Assembly (NCBI RefSeq): GCF_022919215.1
Contig: NZ_CP095046.1
Coordinates: 310,001 to 374,000, forward strand
Reading direction: 5' to 3'
Origin: Hymenobacter cellulosilyticus
GTDB lineage: Bacteria > Bacteroidota > Bacteroidia > Cytophagales > Hymenobacteraceae
DNA length: 64,000 bases
Within the stretch, counting starts at the first letter, position 1, and each line of letters begins with the position of its first letter. The position numbers and the translations under genes are program-made. The notes beneath the pieces are model-generated. The model saw only the letters and a program-made list of their open reading frames with translations, had not been told where the DNA came from and searched no databases. Of this stretch, positions 46,351 to 54,816 are shown in pieces.

Positions 46351-46959
46351 ATGGACCTGCAAAAACGCTCCACTGAAGAACTGATTTTGGAAGCTGCGCA
46401 AGCTGTGTTTCTGGAAAAGGGCTTGGCCGGAGCACGCATGCAGGAAATTGCCGACCGCGCCGGCATCAACAAAGCCCTGCTACACTACTACTTTCGCAGC
46501 AAGGAGAAGCTCTCGGCGCTAATTATTGAGCGGGCCATCGGTGTGATACTGCCGCGCGTGATGGCTGTACTGGACACCGACCTGGAGTTGTTTGACAAAA
46601 TCCGGCTCGTGGTAGATACCTACCTCACCTTCGTGAGCCGCAACAGCTTCCTGCCCCTATTCATCATCAACGAAGTGAACCGCAACCCGCAGTTTTTCTT
46701 CCGGACTGTGGTGGAGAAGGAGCGCACCCACCTCGACAAGTTTCGCCGCCAGGTGGAAGAAGCCGTGGCGCAGGGACGCATTCACCCCATCAGCCCCGCG
46801 CAACTGTTCATGAACGTCATGTCACTGGTCATCTTTCCTTTCCTGGGCAAGCCTATTATTCAGGTAGGGTTGGGACTAAGCGACGAGGACTTCAAACGCG
46901 AGATGGCCCACCGGCGAACCGAAGTGGCCGAATTTGTTATCCGGGCCATTCGAGCCTGA
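46351..46959 (+). CDS. TetR-family transcriptional regulator
   Basis: 202 residues: N-terminal HTH ILEAAQAVFLEKGLAGARMQEIADRAGINKALLHYYFRSKEKL near residues 12-54, followed by an all-helical ligand domain of the TetR_C type. It is preceded and followed by near-identical TTAACCAAnnAGTTAA palindromes, so it very likely represses itself and the two small ORFs downstream. The efflux, lipid or redox target typical of this family is not present; the two small ORFs are the only candidates. ATG start close to the operator. Confidence 0.92.
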   Translation: MDLQKRSTEELILEAAQAVFLEKGLAGARMQEIADRAGINKALLHYYFRSKEKLSALIIERAIGVILPRVMAVLDTDLELFDKIRLVVDTYLTFVSRNSFLPLFIINEVNRNPQFFFRTVVEKERTHLDKFRRQVEEAVAQGRIHPISPAQLFMNVMSLVIFPFLGKPIIQVGLGLSDEDFKREMAHRRTEVAEFVIRAIRA

Positions 46960-46977
46960 TATTTTTTTGCACGTTCA

Positions 46978-46993
46978 TTAACCAAGTAGTTAA
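46978..46993. promoter_or_regulatory. TetR operator, copy 2 (TTAACCAAGTAGTTAA)
   Basis: Same palindrome as at 46323-46338 except for two central bases; 5 bases before the ATG of the 59-residue ORF and 19 bases after the TetR stop. Confidence 0.75.
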
Positions 46994-46998
46994 ATCAC

Positions 46999-47178
46999 AT
47001 GGATAAGAAAGAGAAATGGGCCGCCTTGCTGCTGTGGTTGGGTGAGCATGCGGCGCTGGGGCCGCCCGCCGCCCTTTCCTTGGCGCTGGCCAGGCTCAAC
47101 GAGCAGTTGTACAGCGTGCTACTGCAGGTCCAGCCCGATTGTTCCTTGACCCAAGCCATCCCAGTAGGGGTGCAATAA
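46999..47178 (+). CDS. Small ORF, 59 residues, unknown function
   Basis: ATG five bases after the second TetR operator. The product begins MDKKEKWAALLLWLGEHAAL and is mostly helical and hydrophobic in the middle (PPAALSLALARLNEQLYSVLLQ), ends VGVQ. It has no recognisable domain. Too short for standard gene finders, but its position behind an exact operator copy and the short gap to the next ORF (14 bases) argue that it is translated. It might be a membrane-associated or small regulatory peptide. Confidence 0.55.
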   Translation: MDKKEKWAALLLWLGEHAALGPPAALSLALARLNEQLYSVLLQVQPDCSLTQAIPVGVQ

Positions 47179-47192
47179 TCCCTCTTTGACCT

Positions 47193-47408
47193 ATGGAATT
47201 TGTCATTGTCCTGCTGACCCCCATCCTGTTCATGCCCATGGTTACGGGCTATATGGCTTACGGAAATGGACGCTCCTTTTGGCGCTGGTTTGGCATCGGT
47301 TTCGCGCTGCCTTATTTCTCGCTTTTACTCATCACTTACCTTGTACACCGCGACAAGCGGAAGCCCCAGACTGCTCAACCTAATCCCTCCAACTTCAATT
47401 TGCCGTGA
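47193..47408 (+). CDS. Small membrane protein, 71 residues
   Basis: Two predicted membrane spans: FVIVLLTPILFMPMVTGYMAY and FGIGFALPYFSLLLITYLV, then a basic, proline-rich tail (HRDKRKPQTAQPNPS). No family known to me. It follows the 59-residue ORF on the same strand and probably shares its TetR-controlled transcript. Such small two-span proteins could modulate a transporter or bind lipid, but nothing in the sequence decides it. Confidence 0.6.
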   Translation: MEFVIVLLTPILFMPMVTGYMAYGNGRSFWRWFGIGFALPYFSLLLITYLVHRDKRKPQTAQPNPSNFNLP

Positions 47409-47727
47409 ACACCTTTCCTACACATACTTGAGCGTACATAGGACTGCTAGCCATCGGCCTGCCAGCCAGTTGCCAGGCTAAATATCCCGCTTCGACGCGT
47501 CAGGTAACTTTAATGCCTACTTTTGCTAAACTGCTGCCCATGCAAGTCCACTGGCATGGCTAAGTGGTCCTACGGATCAGATTGAGTTCAGAAAACTGGT
47601 TCATCTTTCAACGTTCACGAAACTTCGATCTGCGATGCGTTTCGTGAACCTCTAGCTTCACGGAAAACGTGGGTAAGGCCCGGGCGGTCGGGTAGGACTC
47701 ACCCGGTAGAGGCCACGCCGGGCCTCC
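47409..47727. other. Intergenic region with an inverted repeat
   Basis: 319 bases with mixed composition. At 47613-47649 an 11-base inverted repeat (GTTCACGAAAC / GTTTCGTGAAC) has a 15-base spacer. It could be a terminator of the TetR operon or an operator. I see nothing else. Confidence 0.55.
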
Positions 47728-48988
47728 TCAGAAGTTGAAGTCGCGGGGCTCACCGGCCAGTTCCCGGCCGCGCAGGATAAACTTGGGCTGGTAGCTTTCT
47801 TCCTCGGTCCAGTTCACCTCGGCAAAAGGAATACGGTCGCCGTATTCTTTCGGGCCTGTCACGGGCAGGCCCAAGGCACGGTTTTGCTCCTCCTCCTGCC
47901 ACACGTCGGTTAGCACTTCGACCAGCTGGTGGCCCCAGGCCCGCATCCCGGCCACAATAACCGCTTGCCGCCAGTCGGCGTGGGCGCCAATGGGCCAGGG
48001 GGTCGTCTGGTGTTCCAGCGCCTGCTCAATCCAATGGGTAGCCTCAAAAAGGTAGCCGTGGCGGCGACGGTCATCCTGGCGGCTGGCCTCGTACCAGCGC
48101 AGCAGGCGGGGCAGGTCGGCGGCGTCCTCAAACTGCCGGAAATACGGCGTTAAGTCGTCGTGGTGCAGGAGCAGGGGGTGCCAGGGCAGCGAGGCAGCCA
48201 CGTCGCCGCGGGCCCGCTGGGCAGCCAATTTCTCCTCTTTATCAGCTTCGGTAAGCCCAATGTAGTAGGCTTCTTTTTCGCCGCGCACGTCGGGCAGAGT
48301 CAGCAGCAGGTTTTGGCCGGTGGCCTCGTTGTGGTACTGATACCAGGCGGGCAGGCTGCGGTAGGCCCGTTTGGAGGCGGCCTCGTAGCCATCATCGTTG
48401 GGGTCATCCGCCTCGTCGGGGGCCGGGTCGTCCCTTCGGCTGCGCGCCGAAACCGGTTGTAGTTCTGCCAGGACCAGTTCTGGTTGGGGACATACTGGTC
48501 GGAGCGCAGATACGACTCGTAGAGGGCCACCTCGTCGGCGGTGATGGGCGGCAGCCACGGGCAATAGTCGATGTACTTTTCCCACTGCCGGAATTCTTCG
48601 GTGTGGCGCACACCGGGGAGGGTAATCTGCTCGGCCCGCCAGCGGCACTGCAAATCGAACAACTTCTTCTGCTGAATTTCCCACAGGTCGTGGGCCGCTT
48701 CCTCGCGAACCTCGATAAAGCGCGCCCCGGCCTGCTTCGCCAGAAACGGCCCTTGATGAAGGCGGCAGCTTTGGCGTTGGCATACAGGCTCACAACGGAC
48801 GCCTCACTCTGGGCGAAGTAGGGAGCCAAGGCCTCCTGCAGGGCGGGGTGGGCACGTAGCTCGGCGGCAAACAGACGGCTGAGGGCGGCCAGGTCGGGTT
48901 TGGTTTGGGCCGCTTTGATATAGGCAGCCCGGGCATCGGGCGTAGTAGGCAGCCCGGGTTCGGCCGCCGGAGAATTCAACTCTTCCAT
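47728..48988 (-). CDS. Hypothetical protein, about 420 residues (two frameshifts)
   Basis: A soluble protein without signal peptide (start MEELNSPAAEPGLPTTPDARAAYI). Rich in Trp and Tyr in the middle (RQWEKYIDYCPWLPPITADEV, NQNWSWQNYNRFRRAAEG) and acidic later (DDPAPDEADDPNDDGYEAASKRAYR, then YYIGLTEADKEEKLA). Frame breaks at CCC 48750-48752 and CCC 48432-48434; one base at each restores FIKGPFLAKQAGARFIEV and AAEGDDPAPDE. I do not recognise a family. Codon bias fits the genome, and length after repair is consistent, so it is a real gene. No neighbour suggests a role. Confidence 0.7.
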
Positions 48989-49159
48989 AGTCAAGGTAAT
49001 AGGTAGCAGATAGTATGCTCCCAAAATAGCAGGTAACCAGTGAAATAAAAGGCTGAACACGTATACAGCCGTAGCACCACCCGGGCCGCCTGCTTCGACC
49101 GCGCCAGCCTGCTCACCAGTCAGCAGGCCCTTGGCTCGTGGAACTGATTAGCTTCCCGG

Positions 49160-49203
49160 CCACAAAAAAGCCCCAACCAAGACGGTCGGAGGCTTTTTTG
49201 TGG
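49160..49203. terminator. Terminator hairpin
   Basis: Thirteen-base arms CCACAAAAAAGCC / GGCTTTTTTGTGG (49160-49172, 49191-49203) downstream of the rfbC stop. Confidence 0.8.
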
Positions 49204-49281
49204 TAGAATCAACTGATTTCGAGGGTACGGTGGCTACGCGTAAAGCCGCGGCCCCTGTCGTCTATCACTAGGCAAGGTGGC

Positions 49282-49826
49282 TTACTCGAAAGGCGTGTCG
49301 AAGTCGGCGAATAGCGGCAGGGCGCGGTCTTTGTCCGACACCAGCGGCGCGTCGATGCCCCAGTCGATGCCCAGCGTGGGTCGTCCCAGCGCAGCCCGCC
49401 TTCCGAGCCCGGGTTGTAGTAGTCGGTGCACTTGTAGAGAAACAGCGTGTGGTCTTCCAAAGCCATAAAGCCGTGGGCAAAGCCGGTGGGCACGTAGAGC
49501 ATATTGCAGCGCTGCGAGTCCAGCTCAACTTGCACGTGTTGCCCGTACGTGGGTGAGGAGCTGCGCAGGTCTACTACTACATCTATTACCCGACCCGTGG
49601 CCACGCGCACCAGCTTGGCCTGGCTAAAGGGCGGCCGCTGAAAGTGCAGGCCGCGCAGCACCCCCACTCCCGAACTCGATTGGTTATCCTGCACCCAGTT
49701 GCCCACGGCCCCGGCCTCTTCCATTACGCGGGCACTGAAAGACTCAAAGAAGGCGCCGCGGGGGTCACCGAATACCCGGGGCGTAAACTCGATTACACCG
49801 GCCAGAGCGTGATGCTTAATTTCCAT
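49282..49826 (-). CDS. rfbC: dTDP-4-dehydrorhamnose 3,5-epimerase (frameshifted)
   Basis: About 181 residues, cupin-fold epimerase of the dTDP-L-rhamnose pathway. Motifs: FTPRVFGDPRGAFFESF, VQDNQSSSGVGVLRGLHFQ (catalytic His), VVDLRSSSPTYGQ, YVPTGFAHGFMAL, YKCTDYYNPGSEGGLRWDDP. Frame breaks in GGG at 49378-49380; one base gives DDPTLGIDWGIDAPLVSDKDRALPLFADF and the normal C-terminus at 49282. Followed downstream on the same strand by no rfbA, B or D; upstream lies a glycosyltransferase 75 bases away, so a small polysaccharide locus is possible. Confidence 0.93.
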
Positions 49827-49901
49827 TCAGGAGAGATGTTGGAGAGATATTAGGGTACGACGCCACGAACGTACGCGTGGCAAGGTAGGGAGTTTTAGCC
49901 T

Positions 49902-51023
49902 CTAGCGGGTCTTGGGGCCAACGGCCTCCACGATGCGTAGATACTTGTTCAGAACGATTTGCTCATCAAATTTTTGCTCAGCCAGCTGCCGGCCGGCCCG
50001 GCCCATGGCCTGCAGCTCGGCGCCGGGCAGGCGCTGCACCTGCAGCATCTTGGCGGCCAGATCGGTGGCGCTGCGCACTTCGCACAGCAGGCCATTCACC
50101 CCGTCGACCACCGTTTCGCGGCAGCCGGGCACGTCGGTCGTCACGATGGGCTTACCCATGGCGGCGGCTTCGAGCAGGGTTTTGGGCGTGCCTTCCCGGT
50201 ACGAGGGCAGCACCACGCAGTCGGCCCGCTGAATGTGCTCGGCCACGTTGTCGGAAGTGCCCAGATACTCAATATTGCCGGCCTTGAGCCACTCCTCAAA
50301 CACGGCCCGCTTCACCCCGATATTGCCCGACTCATCGACGCCACCCAGCAGCTGCACCCGGGTGCCGGGCATGGCCTCGCGCACCACCCGGGCCGCTTCG
50401 AAGTATTCCTCCACCCCTTTTTCGTAGAGCACTCGCGCTATCATCAGGAAAGTGAAAGGCTCGTGGCGCACAAACTCGGCGGCGGGCTGAAACCGGTTGG
50501 TGTCCACGCCGGAACCGGGCAGCAGGTCGGTAATGTCGGGGCTAACCAGGCCGTGCTGCAGGAAAAGCTGCCGGTCGTCGTCGTTCTGGAAAAACACCCG
50601 CTTGGGGAAGCGGAAAGCAAAACGGTAGAGGCTGAGCGCAATGCGGCTCACGAAGTTTTGCACGATAAACACCGTGCCCAGGCCCGAGACGTTGTTTACG
50701 CTCGGAATGCCGGCCAGCTTGGCGGCCAGCGTCCCGTAGATGTTAGGCTTGATAGTATACTGCAGCACCACGTCGGGCTTTTCGCGGCGGTAGATGCTGT
50801 AGAAACGGCGCGTAAGCTGGGCATCCTTCACGGGGTTGGTGCCTTTGTTTTCCATCAGAATCGGCACGTAGCGGCAGCCCAGCTCGGTTTCCAGCCGTTC
50901 GGAATACGCGTCGGGCGGAGCAATGGCCAGCACCTCGTGGCCGGCGGCCTGCAGGGCTTTTACCAGGCTCCGGCGAAAATTCCAGATATTCCAGGAGGTA
51001 TTAATAACGATGGCAACGCGCAT
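49902..51023 (-). CDS. GT4-family glycosyltransferase
   Basis: 373 residues, GT-B fold. N-terminus MRVAIVINTSWNIWNFRRSLVKALQAAGHEVLAIAP, donor site region LPSYREGTPKTLLEAAAMGKPIVTTDVPGCRE with the EX7E motif, and VNNVSGLGTVF in the first domain. It matches EpsD/WbpT-like enzymes that transfer a sugar to a lipid-linked oligosaccharide. Start at 51023 gives the family N-terminus; the longer frame upstream is non-coding in character. Same strand as rfbC, so likely one surface-sugar unit, transcribed leftwards. Confidence 0.93.
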   Translation of the reverse strand: MRVAIVINTSWNIWNFRRSLVKALQAAGHEVLAIAPPDAYSERLETELGCRYVPILMENKGTNPVKDAQLTRRFYSIYRREKPDVVLQYTIKPNIYGTLAAKLAGIPSVNNVSGLGTVFIVQNFVSRIALSLYRFAFRFPKRVFFQNDDDRQLFLQHGLVSPDITDLLPGSGVDTNRFQPAAEFVRHEPFTFLMIARVLYEKGVEEYFEAARVVREAMPGTRVQLLGGVDESGNIGVKRAVFEEWLKAGNIEYLGTSDNVAEHIQRADCVVLPSYREGTPKTLLEAAAMGKPIVTTDVPGCRETVVDGVNGLLCEVRSATDLAAKMLQVQRLPGAELQAMGRAGRQLAEQKFDEQIVLNKYLRIVEAVGPKTR

Positions 51024-51126
51024 ACAGCAGATTCGGGATTCGGCCGGCAAAGGTAGCAGGTCAGGTTTCGGTATCCGCAAAAAAGTAGCGGCCAGCTGCC
51101 TAAAGCCCGTTGCGTACCTTCGCCCC

Positions 51127-51468
51127 ATGATTCGCTTTGCCTCTGCTCTTTCCGCTTTCCTGCTGCTCACCCTGGCTGCGGCCTGCAACTCCAATAGTAA
51201 TTCGGCTCCCGCAGACATGGCCGCTGAGCCCGCCGTAGCGGCCGAGCTGCCCGGGCAGGCGCTGTACGTGCAGAACTGCGCCGTATGCCACGGTCCCGAC
51301 GGCAAGCTCGGCCTCAACGGGGCCCACGACCTGACGAAAAGCAACCTGAATGCAACCGGCCGCGTGTATATGGTAACGCAGGGCCTGGGCAAGATGCCTT
51401 CCTTCAAAAACCAGCTCAGCCCCGAGCAGATTCAACAGGTTGTTGACTATTCTCTTACCCTGAAATAA
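51127..51468 (+). CDS. Class I cytochrome c lipoprotein
   Basis: 113 residues. Lipobox in LLLTLAAAC (Cys20), heme motif CAVCH at 51-55, axial Met in LGKMPSF. So a lipid-anchored periplasmic mono-heme cytochrome of the small soluble type. Divergent from the glycosyltransferase and 53 bases ahead of hflX on the same strand; redox partner unknown. TACCTTCG at 51114-51121 is a one-mismatch match to the -7 promoter element. Confidence 0.92.
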   Translation: MIRFASALSAFLLLTLAAACNSNSNSAPADMAAEPAVAAELPGQALYVQNCAVCHGPDGKLGLNGAHDLTKSNLNATGRVYMVTQGLGKMPSFKNQLSPEQIQQVVDYSLTLK

Positions 51469-51521
51469 GCCGCGGCCCAGTAGCGCCGCAGCCTGTTTTA
51501 CTTCCCCACCCCTTGCTCTCT

Positions 51522-52853
51522 ATGGCTAATAAACCTTCCTCCAAAGGCCGTAAGCCCGGCAACAGCACCCGCCACCCCGGCGCCGTCGACGGCGTGTCGG
51601 GCCGGGTGGGCCGCATCCTGGCCAAAGCCAATAACGAAGGCACCTACGACACAGCCCTGGAGCAGGAAACTGCCGTGCTGGTAGCCGTGCCCGACAAGCG
51701 CCAGCCCGACCTGCAAACCCAGGAATACCTCGACGAGCTGGCTTTTCTGGCCGAAACGGCCGGGGCCAAAGTCACCAAACGCTTTGTGCAGCGCCTCGAA
51801 AAGCCCGACATCCGCACCTTCGTGGGCGAGGGCAAGCTCGAGGAAATCAAGGCTTACGTGCGCCACAGCAACGCCAGCATGGTCATTTTCGACGATGACC
51901 TCTCCCCTTCCCAGCTGCGCAACCTCGAAGCCGAGCTGCAAGTCAAAATCGTGGACCGCAGCCTGCTTATCATTGATATTTTCGCCAGCCGGGCCAAGTC
52001 GGCTACGGCCCGCACCCAGGTGGAGCTGGCCCAGTACCAGTACCTGCTGCCCCGTCTCACCGGCCTCTGGACTCACTTGAGCCGGCAGCGTGGAGGGGGC
52101 GTAAGTCAGCGCGGACCAGGCGAAACCGAAATTGAAACTGACCGGCGCGTGGTGCGCGACCGGATAGCCCTGCTTAAAGACAAGCTCAAGGAACTCGACA
52201 AGCAAAGCAACACCCAGCGCAAGTCGCGGGCGGGTCTGGTGCGCGTGGCTTTGGTAGGCTACACCAACGTGGGCAAAAGCACGATTATGAACCTGCTGAG
52301 CCGCTCCGACGTTTTTGCCGAGAACAAGCTTTTCGCCACCGTCGACTCTACGGTGCGCAAGGTGGTGCTCGAAAACACGCCCTTCCTGCTCTCCGACACC
52401 GTTGGGTTCATCCGTAAGCTGCCCACCCGCCTGATTGAGAGCTTTAAGAGTACCCTCGACGAAATCCGGGAAGCCGACCTGCTGGTGCACGTGGTGGATA
52501 TTTCCCACCCCTCGTTTGAGGACCAGATTGCCGTTGTCAACGACACGCTCAAGGACATTGAGGCCGCCGATAAGCCCATGCTGCTGGTCTTCAACAAGAT
52601 TGACCGCTACGACACCGAGCAGGAACAGCACCACGGCGGCTTCGAGGGCATGAACGCCGACGAAGACGTGGAGCCCCGGCCCACGCTCGAGCAGCTACAG
52701 GCCAGTTACATGGCCAAAATGCACGACCCGGTCATTTTTATTTCGGCCCAGGAGCGGCAAAATATTGATGAGCTGCGGGCCCTGCTCGTGCGGCACGTGG
52801 CCGTGCTGCAAGAGCAGCGCTACCCGTATCAAACCTTCGAAAGCGAGGAGTAA
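51522..52853 (+). CDS. hflX: Ribosome-rescue GTPase HflX
   Basis: 443 residues. The N-terminal subdomain 1 (LVAVPDKRQPDLQTQEYLDELAFLAETAGA, RPDIRTFVGEGKLEEI-like segment) and subdomain 2 with the Gly-rich loop GGGVSQRGPGETEIETDRR are followed by the GTPase: G1 GYTNVGKST near 246-254, G3 DTVGFIRKLP, G4 NKID, G5 SAQ. HflX splits stalled ribosomes during stress, especially heat. Start at 51522 gives MANKPSSKG. A terminator follows. Confidence 0.95.
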   Translation: MANKPSSKGRKPGNSTRHPGAVDGVSGRVGRILAKANNEGTYDTALEQETAVLVAVPDKRQPDLQTQEYLDELAFLAETAGAKVTKRFVQRLEKPDIRTFVGEGKLEEIKAYVRHSNASMVIFDDDLSPSQLRNLEAELQVKIVDRSLLIIDIFASRAKSATARTQVELAQYQYLLPRLTGLWTHLSRQRGGGVSQRGPGETEIETDRRVVRDRIALLKDKLKELDKQSNTQRKSRAGLVRVALVGYTNVGKSTIMNLLSRSDVFAENKLFATVDSTVRKVVLENTPFLLSDTVGFIRKLPTRLIESFKSTLDEIREADLLVHVVDISHPSFEDQIAVVNDTLKDIEAADKPMLLVFNKIDRYDTEQEQHHGGFEGMNADEDVEPRPTLEQLQASYMAKMHDPVIFISAQERQNIDELRALLVRHVAVLQEQRYPYQTFESEE

Positions 52854-53208
52854 AGCCTCGCCTTTTTATAATTTTTTGAAGCGGCCCGAAAAAAATTCGG
52901 GCCGCTTTTTTTGCGCCATTACTGGCTTCTGACTCCGGAAAGGGATTATATAATTTATAATTAATATATGATACAATAGTAACCTAAGGCGGTAATGACA
53001 ACCCGGCGAAAAACCAAACCAACCGGCTTCCGTACCAACGGCTCTATTGGACAAATGGCACCAATTGTTCAATCATTTCTAATTTATACGGCTCTGTATT
53101 GCGGTATTCGCAATGATTGCACCGAATAATTACCCATTGTTCTAATTGTCTTTTTTCTTAGCTTGCCTTTCCTGTCCTCCTCTCCATAACCAAACCAACC
53201 CTTTTCCC
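52854..53208. other. Intergenic region with terminator and AT-rich promoter zone
   Basis: 355 bases. After the hflX terminator at 52881-52905, about 300 bases are AT-rich (for example 52945-52980, 53080-53140) and presumably carry the promoter of the first metalloprotease. The small open frame at 52866-53072 lacks support and I do not call it. Confidence 0.6.
52881..52905 (+). terminator. hflX terminator
   Basis: Ten-base arms GCGGCCCGAA / TTCGGGCCGC with a 5-base A-loop, then a T6-7 run, about 28 bases after the hflX stop. Confidence 0.9.
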
Positions 53209-54479
53209 ATGAAAAAAAACGTTTACGCTATTGCCCTGGCTTTCCTAGGCCTAGGTTCCTTTTCGGCTCAGGCACAAGATCAGCGGCTCATCAAAGCTGA
53301 CAAGGACCTGGCTCCTGCCGGCCGCTCGTGCGCTACCATGGAAGTACTGGAAGCTCAGATGGCTGCCGACCCCTCGCTGGCCCAGCGCATGGCTAATGTA
53401 GAGCGGCAGACGGCCGAAGTGCTGGCCAATCCTATTGCCAACCGCGCTACCGCCGGAGTTGTAACTATTCCGGTAGTGGTACACGTGCTGTACAACACCA
53501 GCGCCCAGAACGTGTCGGACGCCATGATTACGGCCCAACTGGACGTGCTGAACAAGGACTTCAGCAAAACCAACGCGGACGCCAGCCTGACCCGGCTATG
53601 TTTGCCGGCCTGGCCGCCAATACCAACGTGCAATTTGTGCTGGCCAAGCGGACTCCCACCGGTGCTGCTACCACCGGCATTGTGCGCAAGCAAACGAAAG
53701 TAAGCTCGTGGAGCACCAACGACGCCGTAAAAAGCTCGAAGCGCGGCGGCGACGACGCCTGGGATGCCACCAAATACCTCAATCTGTGGGTGTGTAACCT
53801 GGGCCAGGGCCTGCTGGGCTACGCGCAGTTTCCCGGCGGCTCGCCCGCTACCGACGGCGTAGTAGTACTGTACTCCTCCCTGCCCGGTGGCACTGCTAAG
53901 CCGTATGACAAAGGCCGCACCGCCACCCACGAAGTGGGCCACTGGCTGAACCTGCGCCACATTTGGGGTGATGCCAGCTGCGGCAACGACCTGGTGTCGG
54001 ACACGCCTACCCAGCAGACGGCCAACTATGGCTGCCCTGCCTTCCCGCACGTAACCTGCAACAACCAGGGTGACATGTCGATGAACTACATGGACTACAC
54101 CGACGACGCTTGCATGTACATGTTCTCCACGGGTCAGGCTTCGCGCATGAACGCGCTGTTTGCCGCCGGTGGAGCCCGCGCTGGTCTGGTTACCTCGCAG
54201 GGCGGCGTAGCTCCCCGCATGGCTGCCACGCTGGGCACTACTACCGACGTAGCCATGTACCCGAACCCTGCCAACAACGTGCTGAACCTGACGCTGCCCG
54301 CCACTAAGGCCGATAAAGGCTGGACCGTAACGGTATACGACCTGCGCGGCCGCGAAATGAAGCAGGCTACTTACAACGGTCAGGGCCAGGTGCAGGTAGC
54401 TCAGCTGCCCAAGGGCTTGTACCAGATGACGGTATCGGATGGACAGCAGACGCTGCGTCAGCGCTTCGAAAAGCAATAA
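53209..54479 (+). CDS. M43 metalloprotease with type IX sorting domain (frameshifted)
   Basis: About 423 residues. Signal peptide MKKNVYAIALAFLGLGSFSAQAQ; N-terminal propeptide-like part; pappalysin-type catalytic domain with [15 protein letters not shown] (HExxHxxGxxH zinc motif) and the Met-turn region MNYMDYTDDACMYMFS; C-terminal type IX signal (VAMYPNPANNVLNLTLP ... GLYQMTVSDGQQTLRQRFEKQ). Secreted to the surface or medium. Frame breaks at CCC 53591-53593; one base gives SLTPAMFAGLAANTNVQF. It and the next gene are tandem paralogues with nearly the same catalytic domain. Confidence 0.93.
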
Positions 54480-54816
54480 TCTTCTATCTTAGCAGCGCTG
54501 GCAGTTGTTGCAGCAGTTGCTGGCTTTCTGATCTAAGAGCCAAACTTCACTCACCAGAAAAGCCCACCGATACCGGTGGGCTTTTCTTTTTGGGCCCGGT
54601 CCTGGCCCGGTGTCTCTTCTATCTAACCAGGAGTCTTGACAAACCAATTTATAAGGTTTGGAATATATTCCCCAAAAGAGGCCGCTACGTTGCGCATCCA
54701 ATAATGTTACGGGCAAAAAATTAAAATTATTATACCTAATTCAATTATTCCTGTGGAAATATTCAATAAATTGGAACCCTCGTTCCCTCTTTCCACAACC
54801 ACTTCCTTTCACTCAC
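54480..54816. other. Intergenic region between the tandem proteases
   Basis: 337 bases with a terminator at 54557-54586 and an AT-rich tail (54640-54770) that likely drives the second protease. No coding remnant seen. Confidence 0.6.
54557..54586 (+). terminator. Terminator hairpin
   Basis: Thirteen-base arms GAAAAGCCCACCG / CGGTGGGCTTTTC with a 4-base loop, followed by T-runs, about 80 bases after the first protease. Confidence 0.85.

Noticed and set aside
49959..51056. A 365-codon plus-strand open frame
   Set aside because: Antisense to the glycosyltransferase, which has clear family motifs.
52866..53072. A 68-codon minus-strand frame after hflX
   Set aside because: It runs through the terminator and an AT-rich promoter zone; no support.
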